Positions 52,989 to 64,000 of a stretch of 64,000 nt of DNA are shown piece after piece; the first letter of the stretch is position 1; the number at the start of each line of letters is the position of its first letter. The notes beneath the pieces are model-generated. The model saw only the letters and a program-made list of their open reading frames with translations. It had not been told where the DNA came from and did not search any database. Origin of the DNA: Hypoxylon rubiginosum. Lineage: Eukaryota > Ascomycota > Sordariomycetes > Xylariales > Hypoxylaceae. The translations under genes and the position numbers were made by a program. Location: positions 372,001 through 436,000 of the forward strand of contig CADCXA010000027.1 in assembly GCA_902806565.1 (NCBI GenBank), read 5' to 3'.

Positions 52989-55900
52989 TCAAACGAGACC
53001 GGGGCTTGCTCTGCCAAGCAAAAGCCCAGAGGATGGGCTCATGTACACATAGTCAAACAGGGCGTAGTACATCCCTCCGGCTATTGTGCTAGGATCAATT
53101 GGCATATGCGGCCAGGTCACAAAAAATGAGCCAGCTACCGTAAGAATCATTATTGCCACGAGGCTTACTGCCATCCAGAGGCACACCGTGTTGGCCCAGA
53201 AATTTTCAGTGCACTTGTCAAGGGCAATGCTGAGGAGTAGGGGGAGGATCTCGGAGAGTATGGCAGTAGCAGAAACTACTCCCAGGTACAAGTCTCGGCG
53301 ACTAGGCGAGAAGGACGACCGAAGACCGCTGAAGGGATTAGTGGGTGGCGTCATGTGTGCAGCCTCTCCATTGTAGAGCCGTTTACGGAAGAGGAGTTTA
53401 TGAGGGCTGAGAAATGCAACGGCTAGAAGGTTTTGTTAACATCATACCGAGAGACGGGCAAGTATCGGAGTACAAACTAACCGTAAAAGAATGATCCCCA
53501 AATTAACGAGATGAGAACGCCAACAAAGGTGAAGAGGAACCGAACAACACGCCACCTGCCCATCATGAACTCCGTATAATCTTGGCCCTCTCCTGTAATG
53601 TTATACACCAACAATCCTACTTCCACGGCACATAATAAAGCCAAGAAGAGTAGCTTGCCGGACCAAGTTAGGATGAAGAAGGGCAAAGTATTCCCTTGCT
53701 TTTTTCTTCGTAGATACTTTCCCTTCTTGAAAGCGACTGATTTCCCATCCTTCTTCAATGAATGGGCATCGTTCGGAATCAGAATGCTGTATTTGAGGTC
53801 TCCGTTATCCTTCCAGAAGTCTAGCACGAAGGGTATCCCTGCGAGTGCCTTATTCACTTGTGTGTTTGTGATGCGACCGTTCTTCTCGCGTAAATGTCGG
53901 CGCAGGAGAGTCTGTATTTCGTTATTGGCAGTAAGCTGTGCCATATGGAAGAAGCACCAAGGGTTCCAGTCAAGTCCCGTTTTCCATTTTCGCAGCACAA
54001 GTGCAATCACGCCAGCTAGGACCGTCATGAAGACAAGAAGTGCAACAGCTATCCGTGCAGGTACTATATAGATGCCAAGTGCCATCTTGCACGTAAGTGT
54101 CTCTGCTTTTGATGCTGCGCAATCCGGTCCCTCTAGAATTATGCGGACCGCTTCTGAGCTCAAGGGGATCATGACGACGCTTCCTAACAATAATAGCCCC
54201 GTCAAGGTGAGGAGGATCTGCCCATTCAAAAGTGAACGAACGCGTGCCCGGAAGCTCCAGATATCAGCAGTTTGAAGACATAAACTGTCACGGGCTTGGG
54301 CCCCTGTTGATGATACCAAGGCGTGGAATGGTTGATAGAGTTTGGCATTTCGGTCAATTATTCGGATGGGAATGGACAGAATGATGGCGATAAAAGTTGG
54401 AAGCATCAGGCCCAAGAAGTACTTCCCATCAGAAATAGGATCTATATGTAGGGCCTTGCTGCTTTCTGAATTCGGCGACGGATTTGAAGTTGGTGATACA
54501 ATTATGGTAGTCGTGAGAGACATCGGAACAAGCTCGGTTTTTGTTTTCGTAGCTACACCGTTGCTGTCAAAGAGCGTAGCGAGCGACACGGTTTCGGAAA
54601 TTGTAGAAGTCGTCGTAGCTGTTGGGCGACCACTTTCGTCGACTAAGACATCCGTGACTTGGCCAATATAAAAGTCTAAAGTCTTAGTTGCCAGTCCCTG
54701 ATAATCCGTGAGAGTTGTTTTACCAGGGTACATGAGTAAAACTTGTGTTTCTGTTGTAGGCTTCCCATTGGCGTCGTAGTATGTCGTGGTTAGGTAAGAA
54801 GGTTGTGCGAGCAAAGTTCCTGTCCAAGTTGGTTTACCACGCGAGTCCGAAAGTGTGATGATATAGTCCGCCCAGTCCGCTTTGACAGCATGAATGACAC
54901 TCACAATGGTACTCTTTAAGAAGGACCCATCACTCTGGCTCACTGAGGTTACTATTGTTGTGGTAATAGGTGGGGGTAGTGCATCGGTCTCTGTGATTGT
55001 CGCGAAGAATACTGCTGGTAACGTAGATTCTGCCGTTGAAACATTGTGTGATGGGGACTGTTCTGTTGTATAGGTTATACTACTATGCGTGGACGTGCTG
55101 GACGGAGGTGGCTCGTTATGCAATTCGGAATGGCTCGAGGAAAAGGTTTCAGATAATTGGCCAGTTAGACCAGATGTCGCTGAAGCTGTAGTGATACTTG
55201 ATGAATATATAGAAGTAGTACTATGAACCGTCGAGATTAAGGAGGTAAGGCTTGTAGACAACGTAGAAGAATCTTGCGTATATACATGAGAGTAAGTTGA
55301 TGATGGAGGAGGTGGCGGCGGCAATGCTGATGTAGAATCAGTTGGAGTAGGATCGGGACCTGAAGGCCATGAGGATGGCGTTGTTGTATAAAGTGTGGAG
55401 GAGCCTAGATGATCTGAAGTGGGCCATTGATCCCCTAATTTCGAGCTTGTTGTAGTGTCCCCTTGTGTCGCCGTTATACTGAAGCTGGTCGCGCTAGAAG
55501 TAGTTGAGCCGGGTGGATTGTTAGGCCAAGTAGGGACCTGGGGTGTCGTCGACGTCGTTGCTGTGGAAGGGGTGAAAGTGGGTGGTGAGGGTGATGTCGT
55601 CGACGATGGTGGCAAAATTACTGATGATGTAGAAAGAGGCGGAGGTGGAGGTGGCGGAGGTGGCGGTAGAGGTACTGTAGTGGAAGATGAAGGCAAAACC
55701 ACGGAAGTAGAAACAGGTGGTGGTTTGTTTTCCGAAGTAGTAGTTGGAGGAGGTGGTGGTAGTGATATAGGTGGGGATGGGGGTAGATTGTCAGAAGTTG
55801 AGGCCGGAGGTGGTGGTTCTACCGGAGACGAAGTGGTACTAGTTGAAGATGGAGGCGATGGTAGCGATTGAGTTACTGACGTCGTACTGGTCGGAGGAGG

Positions 55901-57028
55901 CGGAGGCGGAGGAGGTGGAGGCGGCGGAGGTAAAGCCTCTGTACTAGAAGCTGTAGACGTTGATAACGGTTCAGATGTGGAGGTTGTAGTAGCTGAGGAA
56001 GGAGTTGGAGGAGGAGGTAGTGGTGGAGGGGGTAGGGGAGCCGAAACCCCGGAAGTAGGGGTTATAGATGGTTGGGTCACTGAGGGTGTCTTGGTAGTCG
56101 ATGTTGATACTATAGCGGTTTCCGTGCTAGTAACATCTGATACTGGTGATGATGTGGTGAATTGTAATGTCGAGCTTGAGCTTGGTGTCAAACTTGGTGT
56201 TGTTACTGTCAAACTAGACGTACTGCTAGACGTAGTTTTAGTTGACGTGGGCGACGACGTGGATGTCGAGTCGTCATGAGTGGGGTTGGTATCATTCTGG
56301 CGCCTGAACAGTGCGAAAGGATTGGACGGCTCGACTTCATTGCGAAGAATAGACCGTAAGCGGATTTCAGTCGTATTATCATATGTCTGAGAGGGCGCAG
56401 TAACCCCAGATCCATCAGGAAGAAGTTGAATGCCCAACTCCGCTAACGCGACAAGAACTGCTAGTGTTAAAAAAAGAGCAGACAAAAATCTCCATCCTAA
56501 AACAAAGGGTTTGAAGTTTTGAGGTTCGCGGGGCCGTTCTTCTTCAATCTTCCCTTCCGAGCCACGGTAACTAATGTTGGCCCAACGATCGTCAACATAG
56601 AGCCCGCCGGGAGAGAGGGCAGGAACAGGCGCACATTGGACTTCCAATCCAAGGCCGGCCTTAGTACTAGGCGTTGGCGAGAGATTCACAGCCTCGGGAC
56701 CGTAATATCCTCCGTGGTATTCAATATAGTTTCCAATATCTACCTCTTCATAATCTCGAATCGGCACGTCCAGATAGTCACCGCCGACAAGTGTGGTGTC
56801 CGAGAAAGCAGGTGAGCTGCGAACGCTCCTTTGTACCTGTCTCTGCTGTGTCGAGCTCTGTCGGAGGATTTGCTGTACCTGACTTTGAAAGTTATGAGGA
56901 GTCCATCTCTGTTGTCGGTATGCGCCGGCCGGTTCCTGCTCGTTGTTGTCATTATCGTCCGGGGCATCGATCTGCGGAAGCGGGGCGAAACCGCCGGCAT
57001 GGTTCGGCCTAGTCGACGCGCGGTGCAT
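52989..57028 (-). CDS. DUF3433 membrane protein with Ser/Thr/Pro-rich stalk, 1,326 aa
   Basis: Two exons on the minus strand: 57,028-53,482 and 53,422-52,989, joined through a GTTAGT donor and CTAG acceptor. After a 175-residue cytosolic-type N-terminus comes a membrane helix (FLSALFLTLAVLVALAELGI, residues 181-200). An extracellular-type region of about 450 residues follows, dominated by Ser, Thr and runs of up to about 13 Pro (about 245-690), then a beta-rich segment (TTTYYDANGKPTTETQVLLM). The C-terminal half holds about six to eight helices with DUF3433 features: LPTFIAIILSIPIRIID, ARVRSLLNGQILLTLTGLLL, and near the end MPIDPSTIAGGMYYALFD. DUF3433 proteins are large fungal membrane proteins of unknown function; the stalk suggests O-glycosylation and a cell-wall location, which is inference. 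Codon-level repeats in the stalk produce Gly/Val-rich antisense shadow frames. Confidence 0.88.
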
Positions 57029-58565
57029 CTTAAAGGGACTGATCGTCGCCGCTAAGCGGTTTGAAGGTCTAGTCTTAGCCCGGCATCCTTCTTATAGCAG
57101 CCAGTTCCCGGTGCCGCGAGCGGGAATTGAAGCAATAAAATGAGTAGGGCACAATCGAAGCGAATGGTTAAACTAGGTAGGTACCTTTCTTTGGAGAGAA
57201 GACGAAGAACACCATCTTGGAGGCGGCTCCGGGACCATGCCACGGGCTGGCCCAGAACTGCATGGTTAAGGGAATCCTACCCCTCAGTCTCGGTAGCACA
57301 GCTAAATGTGCAATTTTTGTCTCGCCACAATAGCACAGCTTTTCTAAAAGTAGGTGTGGTGGTGGTGCCGGCAGCGAACGGAAATGGTCTATTGTCGCCG
57401 GTCAGCATGCAAGCTGACAAGAGGGCCAATGGGCGCATCGTGTAGTCCACACAGCCTGCCTTGTACGGCCCCCAACTTGCATCTCTTACTTGCATATATG
57501 TTGGTGACTTACCCAGTTAGGTAGCTGTGTAGCACGCGTTGTGAGGTAGCATTTGCTTTTAACCTTGCACAGAGCACTTACATATCAGTGTCTCGTATGT
57601 ATGTTTTGCACCATCCTGAGATCGGGATCTTGGTGGGTGAGGACCGCATATAATGGATATGATTCTCCTTGGATCACCAGCCGCGGTTCTCTCTAGGACG
57701 AAGAATCCCTCTCAATCGCGAATCAAAAGGCTCTTTCGGTTACTGCGAAGGCCTTCCTGCTCCTCGCTTAGTGTCAAGAAAGCTTATAGAGTTAACGATA
57801 GTATCCGTTCTCGTGAGATTTTCGGAGATCGGGATTGTATGTGGGCAGTACAGTAGCTTTGTGGCACAGTTGCCATGCAGTGTGCTATTGATTTGCTGGT
57901 GCATCGTGCCAGGGTTAACACCATGAGCCGAACTCATGATCGATTCGACGATACTGGTAATGAATGCTACTCAGGTAGTTGAACGATTGGGAGAGATATA
58001 TATAGTGCCTCTGTAGCTCGTGCCCAATTGGTGTATTGTACTTTGAGGATGGAAAGAAATGATAGTGTCGTTTGTTAAAGGGACGAAGAACTCAGCGTTA
58101 GGTAGGTACCTAGGTACGGTACCATACCATCGTGCCAAGGCTTCCGATTACATAACTATAAGCTTACCCCCCTTTTCCCCCTGAAGCTGACACAGTCTAT
58201 GTTAAGATCTTGCAAACATATATTGACAATTTCGATGATATATGTGATGAATCCACCAAAGTTCCTCATTGATCAACTTCTCTTTATTTTATTATTACCG
58301 CCACAATTTCACCGGCCATTTCCTTTGCGGTTCTATCGCTCCAGGTCTAGAAATAATGCAAATGGGATAGAAAGGTCACGCAAAACGAGCTCTATCGAGC
58401 TATACTAATTATTGATCTTTTTAAGTGGTAGTGAAAAAGTTCAATTGATTCTATGAATAATTCGTCGGACGTGGGACGAAACCACCTTCCCCCTCGGCCG
58501 AAGGACGGGTCACGCAGCTATATATTCCATAGCAACAGAGTACTTTCCATCGGCCGGTAGAGCTC
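57029..58565. other. Intergenic region between DUF3433 and PKS genes
   Basis: No gene supported. It contains the DUF3433 promoter side and TACCTAGGTA-type motifs at 57,173-57,185 and 58,099-58,123. Short ORFs near 57,650-57,930 lack features. Confidence 0.5.
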
Positions 58566-58744
58566 CTCTAACCACTGGGCCACCCGTGGGCCAAGTGGCC
58601 CAATGGCCCAGTGGTTAGAGTATGAGAAACCGGCCCCGCCCCGCGCCCCGCCCCTCAGTAAAATCCTCCCGAGGATTTTCGTAAGCCAGGTTCGACCCCC
58701 GCCGGGGGACTCGAACCTGGCTGAGCTTTTGCATTTTTTTTTTT
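58566..58744 (+). mobile_element. tRNA-like / SINE-like element of nested palindromes
   Basis: Plus strand shows a tRNA box A-like TGGCCCAGTGGTTAGAG (58,604-58,620), a box B-like GGTTCGACCCC (58,689-58,699) and an 11-T run (58,734-58,744) able to stop RNA polymerase III. Three palindromes are built in: 17-bp arms 58,566-58,582 and 58,604-58,620; AAAATCCTC/GAGGATTTT at 58,660-58,679; and 12-bp arms AGCCAGGTTCGA at 58,684-58,695 with 58,711-58,722. The box spacing of about 70 bp with a very GC-rich middle does not fold as an ordinary tRNA. A tRNA-derived SINE or rearranged tRNA pseudogene is most likely. Confidence 0.55.
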
Positions 58745-58903
58745 CACTTGTAGGTATTATATAAGGTAAAGGAGATTTATCACATGTAGCAGGTTAAAAA
58801 AGAAAGTGACACTTCTAAAACTTGCCCAGCCTCGAACCGTTTCCTAGATAAAGAAAGAAAAAGTACAATCGGCCGTATTCACGACCACAGGTTTGACAGG
58901 CAC

Positions 58904-61900
58904 CTAGTTTAAGAAGCCAATTTCCTTCCAGATATGGATGTATTTCCGCGCCACTTCTTCGCTCACCGGGCCGACGCCAGCAAGAGTCTTGGAGTGCTGT
59001 AGCGTCTTCATCGTGTCGAGCACGAGTCCGCCGCAGGACATGCGAAGAAAATTATCGTCCAAGAAATCCAAGAGGGTCGAAGCTGGGTTATTGCGCTGCG
59101 GCGCCGCGCGCACCCTCTCGATCCACTCGCCGAAGGGTATGACGTTCTTGGGCGGAATGTTTAACGCGTCGGCTAGGATAGCTGTCATCTCGCGCCAGGG
59201 CTGGCCAACGGGATTCTCGATGTGGTAGATCGGGTAGGGTGCGCGATCCGACAGGACCAGATCGGATAGTGCGCCTGCGATGTCGTTCACGGTGGTCCAG
59301 TAAAGGCCTCCTTCTAAATCCGGCAGCGCGTTCAACGTCTGCGACGACTTGATCAAGAATCCGAAGTGCTCCATCGGGTTCCAGTACCCGCTAGTCTTGG
59401 AGCCAGCGATTTGCCCCAGACGCACAGCCATTGTACGGAATCGCTCTGGATGCTTATGCAAAGTCTCGTCGAGCATTCTCTCGCAGCCCCACTTCGCGTC
59501 TCCATAACCGTTTGGCAGTACCGTGTCTATGTCGACTCTCTCCTCGGGAACTACGGTCTTCTCTTTGCTCCCAAGCTGATAGTGACCAACTACGCCGATA
59601 GACGACACCATCTGGAAGCTGAACTTGAAGCTCTTCGGGCGCCGGGATGAGACGTCGCACGCAAGATCGATGAGGTTACGCATCACACTGAACTGCGTCT
59701 CGAATCCAGGAAGAGATCTTTTAGCAGACATTGGCCAGGCGTTGTGGATGAGATGAGTGACGGAATTCGCGAGACCTTCATATTCGCTCCTCGGCAATCC
59801 AAACATTGGTTTGGAGCTGTCTGTCTGCAGCACGAGCAGCTTGGACTTGAGCGCCTCAGGAAATCGAATGCCCTTTCCCCTCATAGCCTTCTGTTGACGA
59901 TCGTATGGTTCCGCTTTGTTTTCGCGATTAAGACAGACGACCCTCTTCACATCCGGGAGGGCCGCTATGTGGTACACGAGGTGTCCTCCAAGACTTCCAG
60001 ACGCTCCCGTGACTAAGACAACTTTCTCATTGTCACTCGGGGCACGGGAGGAGGTGTGAGAGACAGGCGCAGAAAATCCAGAGGTATACTTCTGGACATA
60101 ATCTTCAACAGCCTTCTTACGGGCTGCTAGAGAAGCTATTTCGTCCTCGGTCTGAACACGTGGGCCATTGTTCTTGTGTGCGCTTTCCACTACCTGAGGA
60201 GCTGGAGGAGCGACTGAACTGCTCTCAACCAATTCGGGTGTAGAGTCAGTCTCCGCTGTCTGTCCCAACAGCAATTTCCTTAGGTCGCCTACAGTCGGGC
60301 ATTCTAGGAAGAGGGTCTCATGCTGGATATCAAGCTCGAGCTCATCACGGAACCGGCTCACAATGACCAGAGATAGGAGCGAATCGATACCAGAGTCGGT
60401 GAAATGGGTATCGTCAGTGAGATCACCTGTCGAGACCCCGCTTTCCTCCGAAATTATGTCGAGAGCACGTTGGAAGTCTACGCCTTTGACATCGAGGGAG
60501 TCCTCGTCAACAATAGGCGTCGTGGTCCCCGTTATGCCAGATCGCGGCGTCATGGTACCAGACCCAGGCGTATTGGTTCCTGGTGTGGCAGTTCCCGTCG
60601 TTGACACAGTTGCGCTCGCTTTAGAATCTCCAAGCAAGATCTTGACGTCGCGAACAGTGGGGTATTCGTAGAACAGGGAGTTGAAGTCTAGGTCCACGTC
60701 GATCTCCTCTTTGAGACGGGCAGATATCGTTAGTCCAAGAAGAGAATCGATGCCAACATCACTGAAAACCGTATTATCAGTTAAATCAGCAACCGCGATC
60801 CCGCTCTCTTCAGCGATGATCGACAGCGCCTGTGCGGTTTTGGAAGCAGTATGTTCCTCAGCGACCGGTGTGAGATTGTGCGACCCACGCGAGACAGTCG
60901 GTACCGTGAGAGAGGTAGGCTGCTCCTTCTTCTGTACGGAGGGTTGCTTCTGTGATTTGCCCCCGTTTCCACTCTCGATCGAGAGGATCACCTTGAGTAC
61001 CCGACGCGGGACTCCTTGGATCTAGAGAATGTCGTTAGCATATAAGCATCACTAAAGGGAACTTATATGGACGTACTGCAATCCCCTTAAAGCTCGCGAC
61101 GACCTTCTCGCCTTGGAAGACTACAACATCACCGCGCCACAGCTTGTCGGCGCCTTCGAACATCTGGGTGTAAGTTGTGTACTCTTTCTCAAAGTCAATG
61201 GGCTCGAATATCTGCAGCGACTGCCAACCGTGATTCATAAAGACTGCAAGAACACACATTAGCTTGTTCCCAGATAAAACCAATTCCTTCGGGGCATCCT
61301 TTTAAAAAAAGATAAACAATGGTCCAAATCCTCTCAAGGGGATCAACGAAATGACTTTATACATACCTTCCACATCGAGATCAGTGTTGTCGTTGCAGTT
61401 CATGGCGAATCCACAGGACTGCGTAAGCGAATCGATGATAGCTGGATGAGTATGGTAGTTACCGCCCCTTTTGACGCTGCCATAGCTCAGACGGCTTGAG
61501 GCTTCCAACGATTTGCTGTTCAGTACCATCTCATCTATGGATCTGTAGTCATCGTGGAATCGTGCCAGGGGCCGTATCATTCGGTACGCCATTGGGCGGT
61601 TGAATCGCGCCGCGGTTTCCTTCGCGATTCCTTCTCGGAGAATCTGCATCTTCTGTTTGATATTTATCGCATCTTTCTCCAGTGTCTTCAGAAGACTTCT
61701 GTCCTCGAAGCGTACGACGCATCGTGAATGCTCCTGCAGCTTCTGCTTATTCTATACGCTAATCAGCTTGCCGTCTAGGGATTTCATATTAGTGGACACT
61801 TACGTCAAATGACATGAATATGATAGTCGCCGCGTTCGAGGCCCAATCGACATCAGCATGCGCTTGAAGGAGCTGCTGGGTAGCTTTAGCCTGGAGAATC

Positions 61901-64000
61901 AGAGCCTTCGAGATAGTCATGTCCGACACGTCGACCAGGTTCTCTTGCTTGTTCGGATGATACCGCTCGAGGAGGTATGTACCCAGCGTCAGAGCAATAT
62001 CCGCATACACTGACGGAGTGCAGAGTGGTATTCCGTCTACCTCGTGCCCCTGTACAAGGGGGCTAAGATCCTTTCTAGCAATATCACTCTCTACTACGAT
62101 ATGAGTCTTCTTGGAATCGCCGGTCTCCTCAACAACCCGGTGGATGGTTGTGCTTTCGAGCTTCGAAGGCTTGCTTATCGTCAAGGGAGGGTCTCCTTTA
62201 CGGAGCGACCAATCGTTGACATACTGTATCCAGTACTCCTTCAAGTCCCAGCTGTAAGCTGGCAGGGTAATGACCTTGTGAGACGCTTTGAAGTCACGAT
62301 GGTATTCAGTCCAGCAAATATCGGCGCCTCCAGCGTAGAGAGCTTTTAATGCTGCCCCCAACGTCTGCCAAGTTGATCTGCCGCGTTGCACTGACGGGAG
62401 AGTTGCCACCTGAGGCCCGAAGATTGCTTTGACCATGCCTGAGATAGCTGGATGCGGGCCAATCTCTAACATGGCGGTTTGGTCAGTGATGATGCGATCG
62501 TTGTGAGCCGACAGGAGCGCTTCGAGCATGTTGACGGGCTCTCTGCAATGTCTAGCGAGGTACTCTGGGCCAAAGCTGCCTTCTTCTCTGACGATACTGC
62601 CGTCTAGGGGGCATAGAACGGGAATGTTAGCCTTCGAGTATGTTACGTCGCCTGCTAACTTCTCAAAATCGGCCAGCACTGGGTCAACTTGGGAGGAGTG
62701 GAAAGCGTAAGGGACCTTGAGTAGCGTTGACTTCATTCCGGAATCGGAGAGTAACGTCTGGAACTTGGAGATGTCTTTGCTCGGCCCAGCTAATACAGTC
62801 TCAATGGGCGAATTGACACATGCAACTTCATACTGGTTTTCGCCCAGAACGCCTGCAATAGCATCCACTGGTCCTTTGACCACAAGCATGGAATGAGTGT
62901 CTCGCGTGCACTTCTTCTGGAGCAGCTCAGCTCTCTTGCCAACGAGGTAGATCGTGTCTGCGTCCGAAAGCACACCTGCGACGTTGAGAGCCGCGTATTC
63001 GCCGAGGCTATGCCCGACCACGGCAGTAGGGACTATGTTCCACGATACCCATAGTCTACTTAGCGCAATCTGCATGCAGATACTTGCGAGCTGGACAGCC
63101 GTGGGGGCGAATATTCCGATATCTTGTTCTTCGGACTGAATAATGGGCAGAATGGATGGGAAACCGAGGCTTTGACCAATCTGATCCAATTGACGGATTT
63201 CACTGCGGAATAGCGAGAAGCTGTCGAAGAGCTGCTTGCCCATTCCGGGGTACTGTGCTCCTTGGCCAGTAAAGGCGAAGACAACGCCGGGGGCGCTCTT
63301 TGGTCTAGTCATGCCTGCTTGGTCGCGAAGAGCTGCCTCGATTTGGGTGCATATTTCCTCGGTGCGTGAGCCAGCTAGCATAACACGATGCTGGTGATGC
63401 AAGCGCCGTGCCGTCGTCGTATATGAGAGTTGGCCCAAGGAAACCTCGGGGTTCTGTTTGAGATACCCAAGCATCGATCTGAGATTCCCTTGAAGGGAAA
63501 CACCATTCTTTGCCGACACAGCGATCAGGTGAGTGGTTCGAAGGTCACTTTCGCCACTAGCGGGTTCGTGTCTAAGAGGCGCATCTTCTATCAACAGTGC
63601 CGTGTTTCCACCCGCGGCGCTGAAGTTGTTCACCATAACTCGCCTAGGCTTCGAAGCTTCAGAGCTCCTTTCCCAAGGAGTCGGTTCCAAAGCGATGTTG
63701 ACGTTCCGTTCCGAAAGATCTGTTGGGAATTTGCGGTTGATCCTTGTCTTTATCCCGCAGTGCGGAACGATCATGTTCTTTTGCATCATGAGGAGCACCT
63801 TGATAAGACTTGACACGCCCGAGGCAGCCTCCCCGTGCCCAATGTTCGCCTTGGCAGAACCTAGGTAAAGAGCCTGATCACGGTTTCGGCCCTTTTTAAC
63901 CTGGTCAAGTGGCGGTGCAAAGGTGTCCAAGACACTGGACATCTCTCCTGCGTCTCCTGCCTGAGTTCCTGTGCCGTGCATCTCTACGTAACTGATGCTA
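58904..64000 (-). CDS. Non-reducing polyketide synthase, 3' part (KS-AT-PT-ACP-ACP-R)
   Basis: Partial gene; its 5' end lies beyond 64,000. Exons (minus): >64,000-61,804, 61,751-61,367, 61,243-61,077 and 61,021-58,904, giving about 1,621 visible residues. In order: the end of the ketosynthase with both catalytic His motifs (EMHGTGTQAGD and KANIGHGEAASG; the Cys is outside); acyltransferase with FTGQGAQYPGMG and the active-site GHSLGEYAAL; product-template domain with LVQGHEVDGIPLCTPSVYAD (His) and HPAIIDSLTQSCGFAMN (Asp); two acyl carriers, each with GIDSLL for phosphopantetheine; and a C-terminal thioester reductase (VLVTGASGSLGGHLVYH, SSIGVVG, YGDAKW). No C-methyltransferase lies between PT and reductase. 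The architecture predicts an aromatic polyketide released as an aldehyde, as known for fusarubin-type synthases. The product is unknown. Confidence 0.93.

Noticed and set aside
55455..55871. Gly/Val-rich 138-residue plus-strand ORF
   Set aside because: Antisense translation of the Pro/Ser/Thr stalk of the DUF3433 gene.
58566..58744. Functional tRNA gene
   Set aside because: Box spacing and the palindromic GC-rich middle do not allow a cloverleaf with acceptor pairing.
1..64000. CRISPR array, prophage or bacterial operon
   Set aside because: No regularly spaced repeat-spacer arrays; introns and gene families are fungal.

Overview
The window reads as nuclear DNA of a filamentous ascomycete (Pezizomycotina; Sordariomycetes is my best guess, from gene style and the recurrent intergenic TACCTAGGTA motif). 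Genes carry short GT-AG introns of about 45-75 nt, and the products are typical of such fungi: a non-reducing polyketide synthase, a DUF3433 membrane protein, an Ach1-type CoA transferase, a ZIP zinc transporter, an NmrA-like oxidoreductase and ankyrin proteins. The genome is sharply bipartite. Two blocks (1 to about 26,345, and 39,641 to about 45,600) consist almost only of A and T, with no credible reading frame. They look like repeats destroyed by repeat-induced point mutation (RIP: C-to-T and G-to-A in duplicated DNA).

Layout. 1-26,345: AT island 1, a nest of decayed repeats. It holds a direct repeat of more than 3 kb (1-3,015 and 16,615-19,653), an intact-ended LTR retrotransposon skeleton (19,964-25,771, 182-bp LTRs, ATATA target duplication), an inverted repeat pair whose outer end marks the island border, and several tandem arrays. 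26,514-38,505: gene block 1, with a small ankyrin gene, a secreted orphan protein, a nine- or ten-exon ankyrin/CorA-like membrane protein gene, ACH1, and a mitochondrial DUF1992 (DNAJC28-like) gene. 38,999-46,271: one gene for a seven-helix fungal-rhodopsin-domain (PTH11/SAT4-like) protein, split in the middle of an exon by a second RIP-mutated LTR retrotransposon (39,641-45,698, 150-bp LTRs, TAATG/CAATG target duplication). The reading frame is continuous across the pre-insertion junction. 47,108-57,028: gene block 2, with the ZIP transporter, a long stretch with no recognisable gene, an NmrA-like reductase and a 1,326-residue DUF3433 protein. 58,566-58,744: a compact tRNA-like element made of nested palindromes. 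58,904-64,000: the 3' part of a non-reducing polyketide synthase gene (KS-AT-PT-ACP-ACP-reductase) that runs off the right edge.

The genes do not form one pathway. The likely functional unit is the PKS gene at the right edge, whose cluster partners would lie beyond 64,000. The NmrA-like reductase and DUF3433 gene next to it could belong to it, but nothing in the sequence proves so. The most informative structural story is transposon biology: recent-looking insertions with intact target duplications, RIP that fades out within the LTRs, and a receptor-like gene broken by one of them. Exon boundaries were derived by hand from splice signals and reading frame and need transcript confirmation.
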